Source of the DNA: Candidatus Zixiibacteriota bacterium
GTDB taxonomy: Bacteria > Zixibacteria > MSB-5A5 > SM1-73
DNA: 5,628 nucleotides
Direction: 5' to 3'
NCBI GenBank assembly: GCA_029933635.1
Contig: JAOZNS010000172.1
Span: forward strand, 1-5,628
The notes beneath the pieces were generated by a model. The model was not told the origin of the DNA, did no database searches, and saw only the letters and a list, made by a program, of their open reading frames with translations. Numbering within the stretch: the stretch's first letter is position 1; each line of letters starts with the position of its first letter. The position numbers and the translations under genes are program-made. This document shows positions 1 through 5,628 of this stretch, in pieces.

Positions 1-887
1 ACGCCCGTTATATTCTGGACGAATTCGTTTAATTTTTTGGTTGCTTCAAATACCGCACTCACATATTTTTTGTTTTTGAAGTGATCGGAAGAAATTTTCT
101 TAATTTCCGGATGCATAGGATAAAGGTCAAATAACATATTCGGGTCCGGCTCACTTATTTGAGCTATCACAGCTTCGTAAAGGAAAGATAGTTCTCTATT
201 TGAAACGTAGTTTTTTTCTGCACTTCCACTTATTTCGATACTTGGATGGATTCCTTCAAAAGCTTTCCATAAGCATAACAAATCGTCCTTGGTCTCCTTT
301 CTATATCGTTCAAATAGCCATAGAACCAATATCACATCTTCAATATCTTCAGCAGATTTCAAGTCTCGGAATTCTTCGGTGCTCTCGCCAAATTCAAGCA
401 AGCTTGCTATGAAAAGAACTTTGCGAGCAATCCGCCCGGTGATATTATTTCTTATGTGTCCCATCAGTTCGGCTTTGATTTTTCCGTTCAACGCATCTCT
501 TAATAAGGAGGCACAAAAAATTTGCTCTGGGTCGTTGATCACACTGAATTTCGTTTCCGACTTTTGCAAAGCTTCTGCCAATATCTCATTCGCTTTCTTG
601 ACCACGATGCTCTTTACATCCTCATTGGGTGAAAGAAACCAACACAGACTTAAAGGTGCTAAATCCTTGCTTCTATTCCCTGATACTTGGGAAATTGCCC
701 AATTTTCTAGCTCAGCCATAAATCTTTTAAGAAATAGATTATTTTCTTTACCTTTAAAAGCTAAAGCATATAGGAGCCACGCCCCCTCAAGCGGGTGTGT
801 ATTTATTTCTGTCCTCTCGATTCTATTTGCAATCTCCTTCCTAATGCTTGCTTCCAGTCCGTAAAAATTGATGCTTAGAGGAACCAT
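1..887 (-). CDS. TIGR02391/Abi_Ymh-family protein, 3' end outside window (partial)
   Basis: The minus-strand frame is open from an ATG at 887 to the left edge, giving 295 residues without a stop, so the C-terminus is missing. The start is supported by GAGGG (895-899) 7 nt upstream. It overlaps the end of the Argonaute gene by 13 nt, implying translational coupling. Residues 1-245 appear mostly helical (for example LEGAWLLYALAFKG near 33-46 and DPEQIFCASLL near 119-129) and I do not recognise a family there. Residues 258-295, beginning MHPEIKKISSDHFKNKKY and continuing to AVFEATKKLNEFV, match the opening of the TIGR02391/Abi_Ymh domain, whose hallmark is L/M-HP-x-I followed by a helix with AVFEA-x-K. 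That family is linked to abortive infection in some contexts, but its biochemical activity is not settled. Position suggests an effector or accessory protein for the Argonaute pair; this is inference. No signal peptide or membrane segment is evident. Confidence 0.85.
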   Translation of the reverse strand, partial: MVPLSINFYGLEASIRKEIANRIERTEINTHPLEGAWLLYALAFKGKENNLFLKRFMAELENWAISQVSGNRSKDLAPLSLCWFLSPNEDVKSIVVKKANEILAEALQKSETKFSVINDPEQIFCASLLRDALNGKIKAELMGHIRNNITGRIARKVLFIASLLEFGESTEEFRDLKSAEDIEDVILVLWLFERYRKETKDDLLCLWKAFEGIHPSIEISGSAEKNYVSNRELSFLYEAVIAQISEPDPNMLFDLYPMHPEIKKISSDHFKNKKYVSAVFEATKKLNEFVQNITG

Positions 888-2119
888 GCTTTATCCCTCA
901 TTTTTCCTTCTGCTATAATCTGATTCCAATTCTGGATACCAATTTCTATTACCATTTTGGCAATTAGCTTTGAATAGTTGAGCGTGACGGGGATTGCGGC
1001 AGCATTGAAACCTCGCCAATTTATATGTGCAAAATCATATACCTGTTTTACCAAACCGGGAAACTTGGTTAAATCCATGGTTGATCTTTTGTCCATTCTC
1101 ACATCTAAAACCCGTGGCATCCCCACTTTGCGCCTTTTGTCTTTTATTCTCCCATCCAGTAAAAGCAACGCTTCGTGAGAACTCAAATTCACTTTAAGAC
1201 CCTTAGGCGGAATGTATGTAGGGTGACTTGAGTCAAAAAGCCGAAAATTTGAATATTCGTTTAGGTGAACTATGGCATAGGGAATCTCCTTGGTGGCACT
1301 TCTCAGTGCAGTCTCTATTGCTTCTATTTCTTTTTTGCCAGGTCTCTTGTGGAAGTGAACAACTATGGAATTTGGGACTCCCTTCCTACTTTCATACTCA
1401 GAGATTGCACTTTCTATTAGCTCCGATAGTCCCTTGACGTATGCTTCCCATTCTATTACCGGAGCTTTGGAGTTCATAAAAAGAAAATCCCCATCGTTAG
1501 TGAATAGAGTTATAAAGCCCACAAGATATTTTTGCGAATAATCTTGAGCCCGACTCACGCCAAGGATTAGGTTATTTTCATTTTCCGCTGAGGATACCGT
1601 CCATGGGGTGCCACCCACCTTAGCATAGCTTGCGAGAGCAATGTTTTCTATAGTATATTGTCTACCATTAGGATTTTTCAGCCTCTCCACAGTAACCATC
1701 TGACTTGGTATTCCGTTAGCAAAGAGTTTTAGTTTGATTTGGGTATAAAGGTTTGTGTCTCTCCCAGGTAACAAAACAAACACAATATCTGGGTCCTTTG
1801 ACGGTATCTTGTCAAGCAGAAGATTCAAGTTCTGACTGACGGCTATCTCCTCAATAAATGCCAAGCCCACTTTAAAGTAGCTCTCAAATCCTCTAAAAGT
1901 GCCTTCACCTTTTAAGAGTCCATCGAGTAGGATTTGCTTTTCGCTCTGGAGATCTTTAGGAAATAACACAATGCTACGAATCTTATCTTTTCCAAACAGG
2001 TTAGAATCATAGGGACCGTGCCGGCTGAGTCCTCTCCTCGAATATGTATCCTCTGCATAGCTCGAAGAATAGTCGAACCTTAGCTTGGATTCCTTTAGAA
2101 TCTCACCATATAAATTCAT
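875..2119 (-). CDS. ago: Short AfAgo-like Argonaute (MID-PIWI), catalytically inactive
   Basis: This 414-residue protein is predicted to bind a 5'-phosphorylated guide and its target. By recalled comparison with A. fulgidus Argonaute (AF1318), it shares GPY (35-37) at the start of MID, LVLP/LLPG-like MID core, IPSQ (137-140), YAKVGG (165-170), HLNE (285-288), NWRGF (367-371), IPVTLNY (376-382) and the C-terminal WFL. The AfAgo 5'-phosphate ligands Tyr123, Lys127, Gln137, Lys163 and terminal Leu map to Tyr125, Lys129, Gln140, Lys167 and Leu414, so the pocket looks intact. In PIWI (about 185-414) the first catalytic Asp position reads LGVS (Ser189) and the second is His near 257, so slicing is not expected. 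N, PAZ and linkers are absent and are supplied, apart from PAZ, by the preceding gene. A GTG at 2128 would add three residues but lies inside the Shine-Dalgarno, so the ATG at 2119 is preferred. It overlaps agoN by 17 nt. Confidence 0.95.
   Translation of the reverse strand: MNLYGEILKESKLRFDYSSSYAEDTYSRRGLSRHGPYDSNLFGKDKIRSIVLFPKDLQSEKQILLDGLLKGEGTFRGFESYFKVGLAFIEEIAVSQNLNLLLDKIPSKDPDIVFVLLPGRDTNLYTQIKLKLFANGIPSQMVTVERLKNPNGRQYTIENIALASYAKVGGTPWTVSSAENENNLILGVSRAQDYSQKYLVGFITLFTNDGDFLFMNSKAPVIEWEAYVKGLSELIESAISEYESRKGVPNSIVVHFHKRPGKKEIEAIETALRSATKEIPYAIVHLNEYSNFRLFDSSHPTYIPPKGLKVNLSSHEALLLLDGRIKDKRRKVGMPRVLDVRMDKRSTMDLTKFPGLVKQVYDFAHINWRGFNAAAIPVTLNYSKLIAKMVIEIGIQNWNQIIAEGKMRDKAWFL
895..899 (-). 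promoter_or_regulatory. Ribosome binding site of the Abi_Ymh-family gene
   Basis: GAGGG on the minus strand lies 7 nt before the ATG at 887 and inside the last codons of the Argonaute gene. It fixes the start and indicates that the two proteins are made from one transcript. Confidence 0.6.
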
Positions 2120-2867
2120 TTTGCCCACCTAAAATCGTTCGTGAAGGATTAGAAGTCATCTCTGCTTCAAAACCGCCTGGCGATTCTATCTTCCGGACTT
2201 TCTGAACAAATGGAATAATATTATCGAGTAACCTCTCTCTTGATACTTCTGTATTGACGCCAGTTGGTATTAAATCTCTTTGAATTTGCCGAACCTCCTT
2301 CAAAGTACCACTTCCAAAACTTGAGGTGATAGTGTGGTAGTTCAAAGGTTGGTCATTCACATCTTTAAGGGAATAACTTACATCTGCGATGAGGCCGAAA
2401 TTAAGTTGATTTGCCAATGGATCTCTAACAAAAATTACACGTATATCATATCCTATATAAACCCTGACCTGATTATTAGATGTTACCCGGGATTCATTCC
2501 GACTAAATAACTCACACCTGCCTCTAACCTTGCTGAAAATAGGAGAATAACCGAGCTCCTTCGCTTTGGTAATGATTCCCTCGAGAATCATTCTACCCGT
2601 TAGTCTTGGCTCTTCATACAAATTTATCGTCGTTAGGTTAAACCCTCTCTCAGATAGCCCATTCATGTCTTTACCGTATCCATAGACTTTATCACTTCCT
2701 TCTAAGGCATAGACAAATATCTCTTTCCCGGATTTTTCTATCTCTTGCCTGAATTCTTTTAGATTCGGATACTTACTTCTATCCCCAATCATAACTTGAA
2801 TATCCTTGTTGGGGATTGAAATCTGAAACATGTTCACATAAAATCCCGGATCGAGGCGGACTGCCAT
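2103..2867 (-). CDS. Argonaute N-L1-L2 partner subunit (AfAgo-N-like)
   Basis: This 254-residue protein probably supplies the N-terminal half of a split Argonaute. Residues 1-130 would be the N domain. Residues 134-166 (VRVYIGYDIRVIF, then LNFGLIADVSYSL) have the pattern Y-x-G-x-x-x-R followed by a hydrophobic, Asp-containing strand pair that is typical of linker L1 in long Argonautes. Residues 187-230 (TLKEVRQIQRDLIP and the following helix) fit L2. There is no room for a complete PAZ domain between them. In A. fulgidus the gene next to AF1318 encodes an N-L1-L2 protein reported to form a functional heterodimer with it; the size and position here match. No SIR2, TIR, Mrr or other nuclease domain is fused, unlike the APAZ partners of common short Argonautes. 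The ATG is set by GGAGG 6 nt upstream. It follows hsdM by 2 nt and overlaps ago by 17 nt. An APAZ-only protein is the main alternative. Confidence 0.82.
   Translation of the reverse strand: MAVRLDPGFYVNMFQISIPNKDIQVMIGDRSKYPNLKEFRQEIEKSGKEIFVYALEGSDKVYGYGKDMNGLSERGFNLTTINLYEEPRLTGRMILEGIITKAKELGYSPIFSKVRGRCELFSRNESRVTSNNQVRVYIGYDIRVIFVRDPLANQLNFGLIADVSYSLKDVNDQPLNYHTITSSFGSGTLKEVRQIQRDLIPTGVNTEVSRERLLDNIIPFVQKVRKIESPGGFEAEMTSNPSRTILGGQNEFIW
2125..2130 (-). promoter_or_regulatory. Ribosome binding site of ago
   Basis: AGGTGG on the minus strand ends 5 nt before the ATG at 2119. An in-frame GTG (2126-2128) falls within this element and so is unlikely to be the start. The site lies in the 3' end of agoN, consistent with coupled translation of the two Argonaute halves in equal amounts. 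Confidence 0.6.
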
Positions 2868-2869
2868 AG

Positions 2870-4426
2870 CTATCCTCCCTTGAATCCTAGAGATTCGAAT
2901 ACATTCTTAACATTTTTTGCTAATTTTTCTTCTTCTTTGAGTAACCTTGAGAGCTCCTCCGAATATCCCTTCATCTTCTCCTCAAAAGGCGTCTCGTCTT
3001 CTTCAAGCTTGATCCCAACATATCTCCCAGGAGTCAGAACATACCCATTCTTTTTGATCTCTTCAATTGTAGCAATCTTGGCAAAACCGGTTTCGTTTAT
3101 TCTTTCTTCTGTTTCCCCTTTATCCAGTGCCTTGAACTTTTCAGCGATTTTGGCTATGTGCTCATCCGTGAACACTACCTGTCTTCTTGAAATCTGCTTG
3201 AACAATTTCTTCGCATAGATGAAAAGCACCTTGCCTTTCATGTGTTCTGGTTTGCTGCCCTTTGCCCTTAAGAACCATAAAGAAACGGGCAGGCTCACGT
3301 TGTAAAACAGCTTCGGTGGACAAGCCACTATTGCCCAAACAAGATCACTCTCGATTATCTTCTTTCTTATCTCTCCCTCCGCTCCTCCCCCTGACAAGGC
3401 TCCGTTAGCCATAACAAACCCTGCTTTACCTCTTGGCGACAGGTGGTAAATGTAATGTTGAATCCACGCAAAATTTCCATTATTGTCTGGCGGGAGTCCG
3501 AATTTGAATCGTGGATCATCATATTTAATTCTCTCAGCGCCCCAACCACTGTCATTAAACGGAGGATTAGAAACAACGAAATCTGCTCTCAAGTCAGGGA
3601 ACTTATCATCCTGGTATGAGTCGCCTATCCTTATATCTCCCTCAGCACCTTGTAGGGCCAAGTTCATTTTGCAGATTTTCCAGGGCATCTGCTTGGACTC
3701 TTGACCAGATATCGATAACGTTGCTTTGTCAATTCTCTTCTTCTCCAGCTCCTTTAAGGAGGAAACATAGAAACCGCCACTACCACAAGCAGGATCAAAT
3801 ATCCTTCCACTTTTCACATCCAAAACCTTAACTATCAAATTGGTTAAAGACCTTGGAGTATAAAACTCGCCGCCTTTCTTGCCTTCGGCTTCCGCAAATT
3901 TTCCTAAGAAATATTCATATATCCTGCCGAAAATGTCCTTCCCTTTGTGGTCATCTCCAAAATCAATCGATGAGAAAAGATTGATGAGGTAAGCAAGATC
4001 AAAATGGTCGAGGTTTGTACTTGTATATATCTTAGGAATAACATCTTTCAGTTGTTTAGGATACTCCCCTTCAAGAATTTCAACAGCCTTATCAAGGAGC
4101 TCTCCGATATTTGGCTGCGTTGCATTCTTGACCAAATAATCCCACCTTGCTCCTTCCGGAACATACATAATCCCCACATCAAGATAGTAATCCCTGTCTT
4201 CTAGCGCTTGCTCTCTAAAATTCTTGTCAGAAATGTAGTCCTCATTTTTTTGATCGGAAAAAGCTTCTTGAAGATCCTTTCGTCTTTCTTCGAAGGCAAA
4301 AGATAAGTATCTGAGAAATATCAATCCTAGGACTATGTATTTGTACTCATGGACTTCAATTTTCTTTCTCAGTTTATCAGCCGCTTTCCACAGCTTATCC
4401 TCAAAATTTATATCTTTCTCCTTCAT
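2870..4426 (-). CDS. hsdM: Type I restriction-modification methyltransferase subunit HsdM
   Basis: This 518-residue protein is a full-length N6-adenine DNA methyltransferase subunit that normally works as M2S with an HsdS specificity subunit, using S-adenosylmethionine. Residues 1-160 form the helical HsdM_N domain (FEDKLWKAADKLR, then YKYIVLGLIFLRYLS). The catalytic domain shows GEFYTPRSL (186-194), the SAM-binding motif I FDPACGSGGF (210-219), and motif IV NPPF (287-290) for adenine methylation. PPKLFYNVSLPVSLWFL (370-386) is another family block. The C-terminal part contains GYVLTPGRYVG (461-471) and a charged helix (474-508) of the kind that contacts HsdS. All key residues are present, so it looks functional. 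The ATG has GAGGG 6 nt upstream. No hsdS or hsdR follows in the window; the stop is 2 nt from agoN. It is probably the first gene of the operon. Confidence 0.97.
   Translation of the reverse strand: MKEKDINFEDKLWKAADKLRKKIEVHEYKYIVLGLIFLRYLSFAFEERRKDLQEAFSDQKNEDYISDKNFREQALEDRDYYLDVGIMYVPEGARWDYLVKNATQPNIGELLDKAVEILEGEYPKQLKDVIPKIYTSTNLDHFDLAYLINLFSSIDFGDDHKGKDIFGRIYEYFLGKFAEAEGKKGGEFYTPRSLTNLIVKVLDVKSGRIFDPACGSGGFYVSSLKELEKKRIDKATLSISGQESKQMPWKICKMNLALQGAEGDIRIGDSYQDDKFPDLRADFVVSNPPFNDSGWGAERIKYDDPRFKFGLPPDNNGNFAWIQHYIYHLSPRGKAGFVMANGALSGGGAEGEIRKKIIESDLVWAIVACPPKLFYNVSLPVSLWFLRAKGSKPEHMKGKVLFIYAKKLFKQISRRQVVFTDEHIAKIAEKFKALDKGETEERINETGFAKIATIEEIKKNGYVLTPGRYVGIKLEEDETPFEEKMKGYSEELSRLLKEEEKLAKNVKNVFESLGFKGG
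2874..2878 (-). promoter_or_regulatory. Ribosome binding site of agoN
   Basis: GGAGG, extended to AGGGAGG through 2880, lies 6 nt before the ATG at 2867. It is made of the last glycine codons of hsdM, so ribosomes ending hsdM finish on top of the agoN start. This is the strongest Shine-Dalgarno of the operon. Confidence 0.7.
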
Positions 4427-4432
4427 CAGCGA

Positions 4433-4437
4433 CCCTC
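4433..4437 (-). promoter_or_regulatory. Ribosome binding site of hsdM
   Basis: GAGGG on the minus strand is separated by 6 nt from the ATG at 4426, supporting that start. Confidence 0.55.
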
Positions 4438-4500
4438 GACTCTTCTCACTTGTATTCGTTTTTGACTTACCTGTGAACGATGACCATCTCTTAGCTCATC

Positions 4501-4516
4501 AGTATAAAATTTACAT
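4501..4516 (-). promoter_or_regulatory. Candidate promoter core of the hsdM-agoN-ago operon
   Basis: The minus strand reads ATGTAAATTTTATACT here, ending 74 nt before hsdM. TATACT would serve as a bacterial -10 hexamer, but no good -35 lies 16-18 nt upstream. The same stretch, AAATTTTATA, also resembles an archaeal TATA box. The call rests on AT-rich content and position only, and the two readings cannot be separated here. Confidence 0.35.
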
Positions 4517-4620
4517 AAAAGGACTTAAAAATACAACAATAATCTCTTTGATTGTGACTCTAAAATGTGGACGATTGCCCACACCTAAAAACCACTTGTA
4601 ATGTAACGTTCAAAACAAGA

Positions 4621-4632
4621 GATTGGTCAATC
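4621..4632. repeat. Small perfect inverted repeat, possible operator
   Basis: GATTG-GT-CAATC is a perfect 5-bp inverted repeat with a 2-nt centre, 28 nt before the DUF488 start. It could be a regulator site, but a repeat this short can occur by chance and no second copy was found. Confidence 0.25.
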
Positions 4633-4660
4633 GAACCTTAAACTAAAGGAGCAAACTCAC

Positions 4661-4861
4661 ATGAAATTCTACACAATCGGCTACGGTGGGAGAAACCCTG
4701 AGGATTTCGTAAATCTTCTGAAAGAAAAAGGCATTACCACGATTGTTGATGTTTGTCTCCGACCGAATCGTGCAAGTATCAAAGCTGGTACTTTTTTGTT
4801 TTACTTAGTGGAACGGAATTTCCTTTTTCGTGCACACAAACAGAAATGTATCTTGTCTTAA
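4661..4861 (+). pseudogene. Truncated DUF488-family protein, 5' fragment
   Basis: The ATG has AAAGGAG (4645-4651) 9 nt upstream. Residues 1-40 (MKFYTIGYGGRNPEDFVNLL, then a stretch ending VDVCLRPNRAS) match the N-terminus of DUF488 proteins, whose hallmark is IGYGGR followed by VDVRLRP. Homology stops around residue 43 (position 4789). The remaining 23 codons (TFLFYLVERNFLF and onward) look unrelated and end at TAA. DUF488 proteins are normally well over 100 residues, and I find no C-terminal half downstream in any plus-strand frame. The usually conserved Arg of VDVRLRP is Cys32 here (TGT, one C-to-T change from CGT), which fits loss of constraint. The gene is divergent from hsdM and lies outside the defence operon. 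The function of DUF488 proteins is poorly known, and this copy is probably dead. Confidence 0.8.
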
Positions 4862-4985
4862 GAAATAGCGAATCATATTGGTCTTCAAGGTCTAAATAGA
4901 AGCCCAAGTCCCTGTATGGATTTTTTCTCCTGTAGCGTTTGAGCAAATCCCATAGGTATTGGCTACCCTTTTCAATAATACTCAT
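4779..4985 (-). CDS. Small hypothetical ORF, doubtful
   Basis: A 68-codon minus-strand frame starts at an ATG (4985) and stops at 4779, running antisense to the end of the DUF488 fragment. An in-frame TTG three codons earlier is possible but less likely. The product is basic and aromatic in its first half (SQYLWDLLKRYRRKNPYRDL) and I do not recognise it. The best upstream purine-rich run, GGTGGG, is too far from the ATG to be convincing. A TATAAT on the minus strand (5049-5054) could be a -10. Because the DUF488 homology stops close to where this frame ends, the ORF may belong to a piece of DNA joined to the DUF488 gene, perhaps as part of a rearrangement. It may also be a chance frame. Confidence 0.25.
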   Translation of the reverse strand: MSIIEKGSQYLWDLLKRYRRKNPYRDLGFYLDLEDQYDSLFLKTRYISVCVHEKGNSVPLSKTKKYQL

Positions 4986-5208
4986 TACTACCAACCCACC
5001 ATTCCTACACGAGTAACTATCTTTACGGCCATTGCTCTTATATGACCAATTATAATATGGATAGAGTTAAATTCTTTCTTAAAAAGCGTTCATAGGATGC
5101 CTCGTGCAAATCGTCAACTAATCATCAGCTCAGGCATCACTGCGTTGTGTAAATAGCATCTCTGTGAAAGTTGGCAAACTTGGCAAAAAGTTGGGATAAA
5201 ATTGGCAA
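4986..5208. other. Intergenic stretch between gene remnants
   Basis: I see no convincing gene, tRNA or terminator in these 223 bases. They hold an AT-rich ATTATAAT (5049-5056), which could give a -10 element on either strand, and the TTGGCA cluster at the right end. Translation of both strands shows frequent stops. Confidence 0.5.
5171..5207. repeat. Phased TTGGCA direct repeats
   Basis: TTGGCA occurs at 5171, 5180 and 5202, with a near copy TTGGGA at 5191. The spacings are 9, 11 and 11 nt, close to one helical turn, so all four copies would face the same side of DNA. This is a pattern seen in tandem regulator-binding sites (iterons or operators). The cluster is immediately beyond the stop of the winged-helix fragment. 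No partner protein can be assigned. Confidence 0.4.
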
Positions 5209-5625
5209 TTAGAAGTCGAACAATGGTTTTGTATAACAGGCAGTAATCGTTACCAAATCATTACCTGAATCATTACCCTCTTTGGTAATTTCCACAGACA
5301 TCAGACAAAAGCTCTTCATAATCGGGCCATAGACTACGGCTTGGCATAACGCAAAGCCCTTCCCTTTTTCTCTCACCAATTTTTCCTTATCATTTTTGAT
5401 AATGACTTCCGGATACATTTTGTATCCGCTCGGCCTTGCTGTTTCATCTTCTGTAATCAATTTCAGTTTTGCCGGTCGAGAAAGGTCTGTTCTTGCCTGC
5501 CTGTCGGTAATATTAAACATCTTCTGACACTCGGAAGAAGTTATAGAATCATGCTCTTTGAGATATTTGATGATCTTTATTTGCCTTTCGTTTAAGCCCT
5601 CAAGAAATTCAACCCCTTTCTCATC
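5209..5625 (-). pseudogene. Winged-helix C-terminal fragment, AlbA_2/COG2865-like, broken 5' end
   Basis: The minus-strand frame is open for 138 codons from just after an in-frame TGA (5626-5628) to TAA at 5209. The first ATG is at 5520, but clear homology begins upstream of it. GLNERQIKIIKYLKEH (starting about 10 codons after the TGA), then SITSSECQKMFNITDRQART and DLSRPAKLKLIT, form a winged helix-turn-helix. LNERQ followed by this helix pair is the usual C-terminal domain of AlbA_2/COG2865 putative regulators and also occurs in some Fic proteins. No ATG, GTG or TTG lies between the TGA and the helix-turn-helix in this frame, so the domain cannot be translated as an independent protein from a normal start. 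The gene was therefore truncated or frameshifted. The last 60 residues (from about KNDKEKLVREKGKGF to the end) are unrecognised. An intact short protein starting at 5520 would lack half the DNA-binding domain. Confidence 0.6.
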
Positions 5626-5628
5626 TCA

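Noticed and set aside
289..864. 191-codon plus-strand open frame
   Set aside because: It is antisense to the Abi_Ymh-family gene, which has recognisable homology, a ribosome binding site and operon context; the plus-strand product has low-complexity Ser/Leu/Phe composition and no family resemblance.
875..2119. Possible catalytically active Argonaute
   Set aside because: The positions of the first two catalytic aspartates carry Ser and His, so an active slicer is not supported.
2103..2867. HsdS specificity subunit, expected after hsdM
   Set aside because: The protein is far shorter than HsdS, has no repeated target-recognition and spacer-helix halves, and instead shows Argonaute linker-like patterns.
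2880..3218. 112-codon plus-strand open frame
   Set aside because: It is antisense to the C-terminal part of hsdM and its Ser/Phe-rich product is the expected shadow of Lys/Glu-rich coding sequence.
4566..4583. Short hairpin TGTGG with CCACA, 8-nt loop, considered as a terminator
   Set aside because: The stem is only 5 bp and no T-run follows on either strand, so it does not support a terminator call.
4335..4601. 88-codon plus-strand open frame across the hsdM start region
   Set aside because: It overlaps the hsdM 5' end and promoter on the opposite strand and has no recognisable product or ribosome binding site.
1..5628. CRISPR array, tRNA or rRNA genes, insertion sequence ends
   Set aside because: No regularly spaced repeats longer than six bases, no cloverleaf-like sequence and no transposase motif or terminal inverted repeats were seen on reading both strands.

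Overview
The window holds a compact prokaryotic defence locus on the minus strand, followed to the right by a strip of degraded gene remnants. The core is a four-gene run in the order hsdM (2870-4426), an N-L1-L2 type Argonaute partner (2103-2867), a short MID-PIWI Argonaute (875-2119) and a TIGR02391/Abi_Ymh-family protein (887 leftwards, cut by the window edge). The gap between hsdM and agoN is 2 nt, the other two junctions overlap, and each gene has its own Shine-Dalgarno sequence embedded in the gene before it. This is the arrangement of one translationally coupled operon.

The Argonaute is recognisably of the Archaeoglobus fulgidus type (AfAgo, AF1318). It shares the GPY motif, the IPSQ segment of the 5'-phosphate pocket, the HLNE and NWRGF blocks, and an exact WFL C-terminus. 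It lacks the first two catalytic aspartates of PIWI nucleases, so it should bind but not cut. As in A. fulgidus, the gene before it encodes the missing N-terminal half (N, L1 and L2, without an obvious PAZ domain). Together they would form a split long-type Argonaute. No SIR2, TIR, Mrr or other toxic effector domain is fused to either half. The next gene in the operon, an Abi_Ymh-type protein, is the natural candidate for an effector or accessory subunit, but that is inference.

The operon begins with a full-length type I restriction-modification methyltransferase subunit. Neither hsdS nor hsdR lies in the window, and the place where hsdS usually sits is occupied by the Argonaute pair. The Argonaute cassette is therefore either nested inside a type I RM operon that continues to the left, or coupled to a solitary HsdM.

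Right of hsdM, 4427-5628 contains a candidate promoter for the operon, a 5' fragment of a DUF488 gene on the plus strand that loses homology after about 43 codons, a weak small minus-strand ORF, a set of phased TTGGCA repeats, and a minus-strand winged-helix fragment resembling the C-terminus of AlbA_2/COG2865 proteins, interrupted by an in-frame TGA at the window edge. This debris is typical of the edge of a defence island.

The organism cannot be named. Base composition is moderately AT-rich, genes have clear Shine-Dalgarno sequences, and AfAgo-like pairs are known from archaea and are plausible in bacteria. I cannot tell a bacterial from an archaeal host from this window alone.
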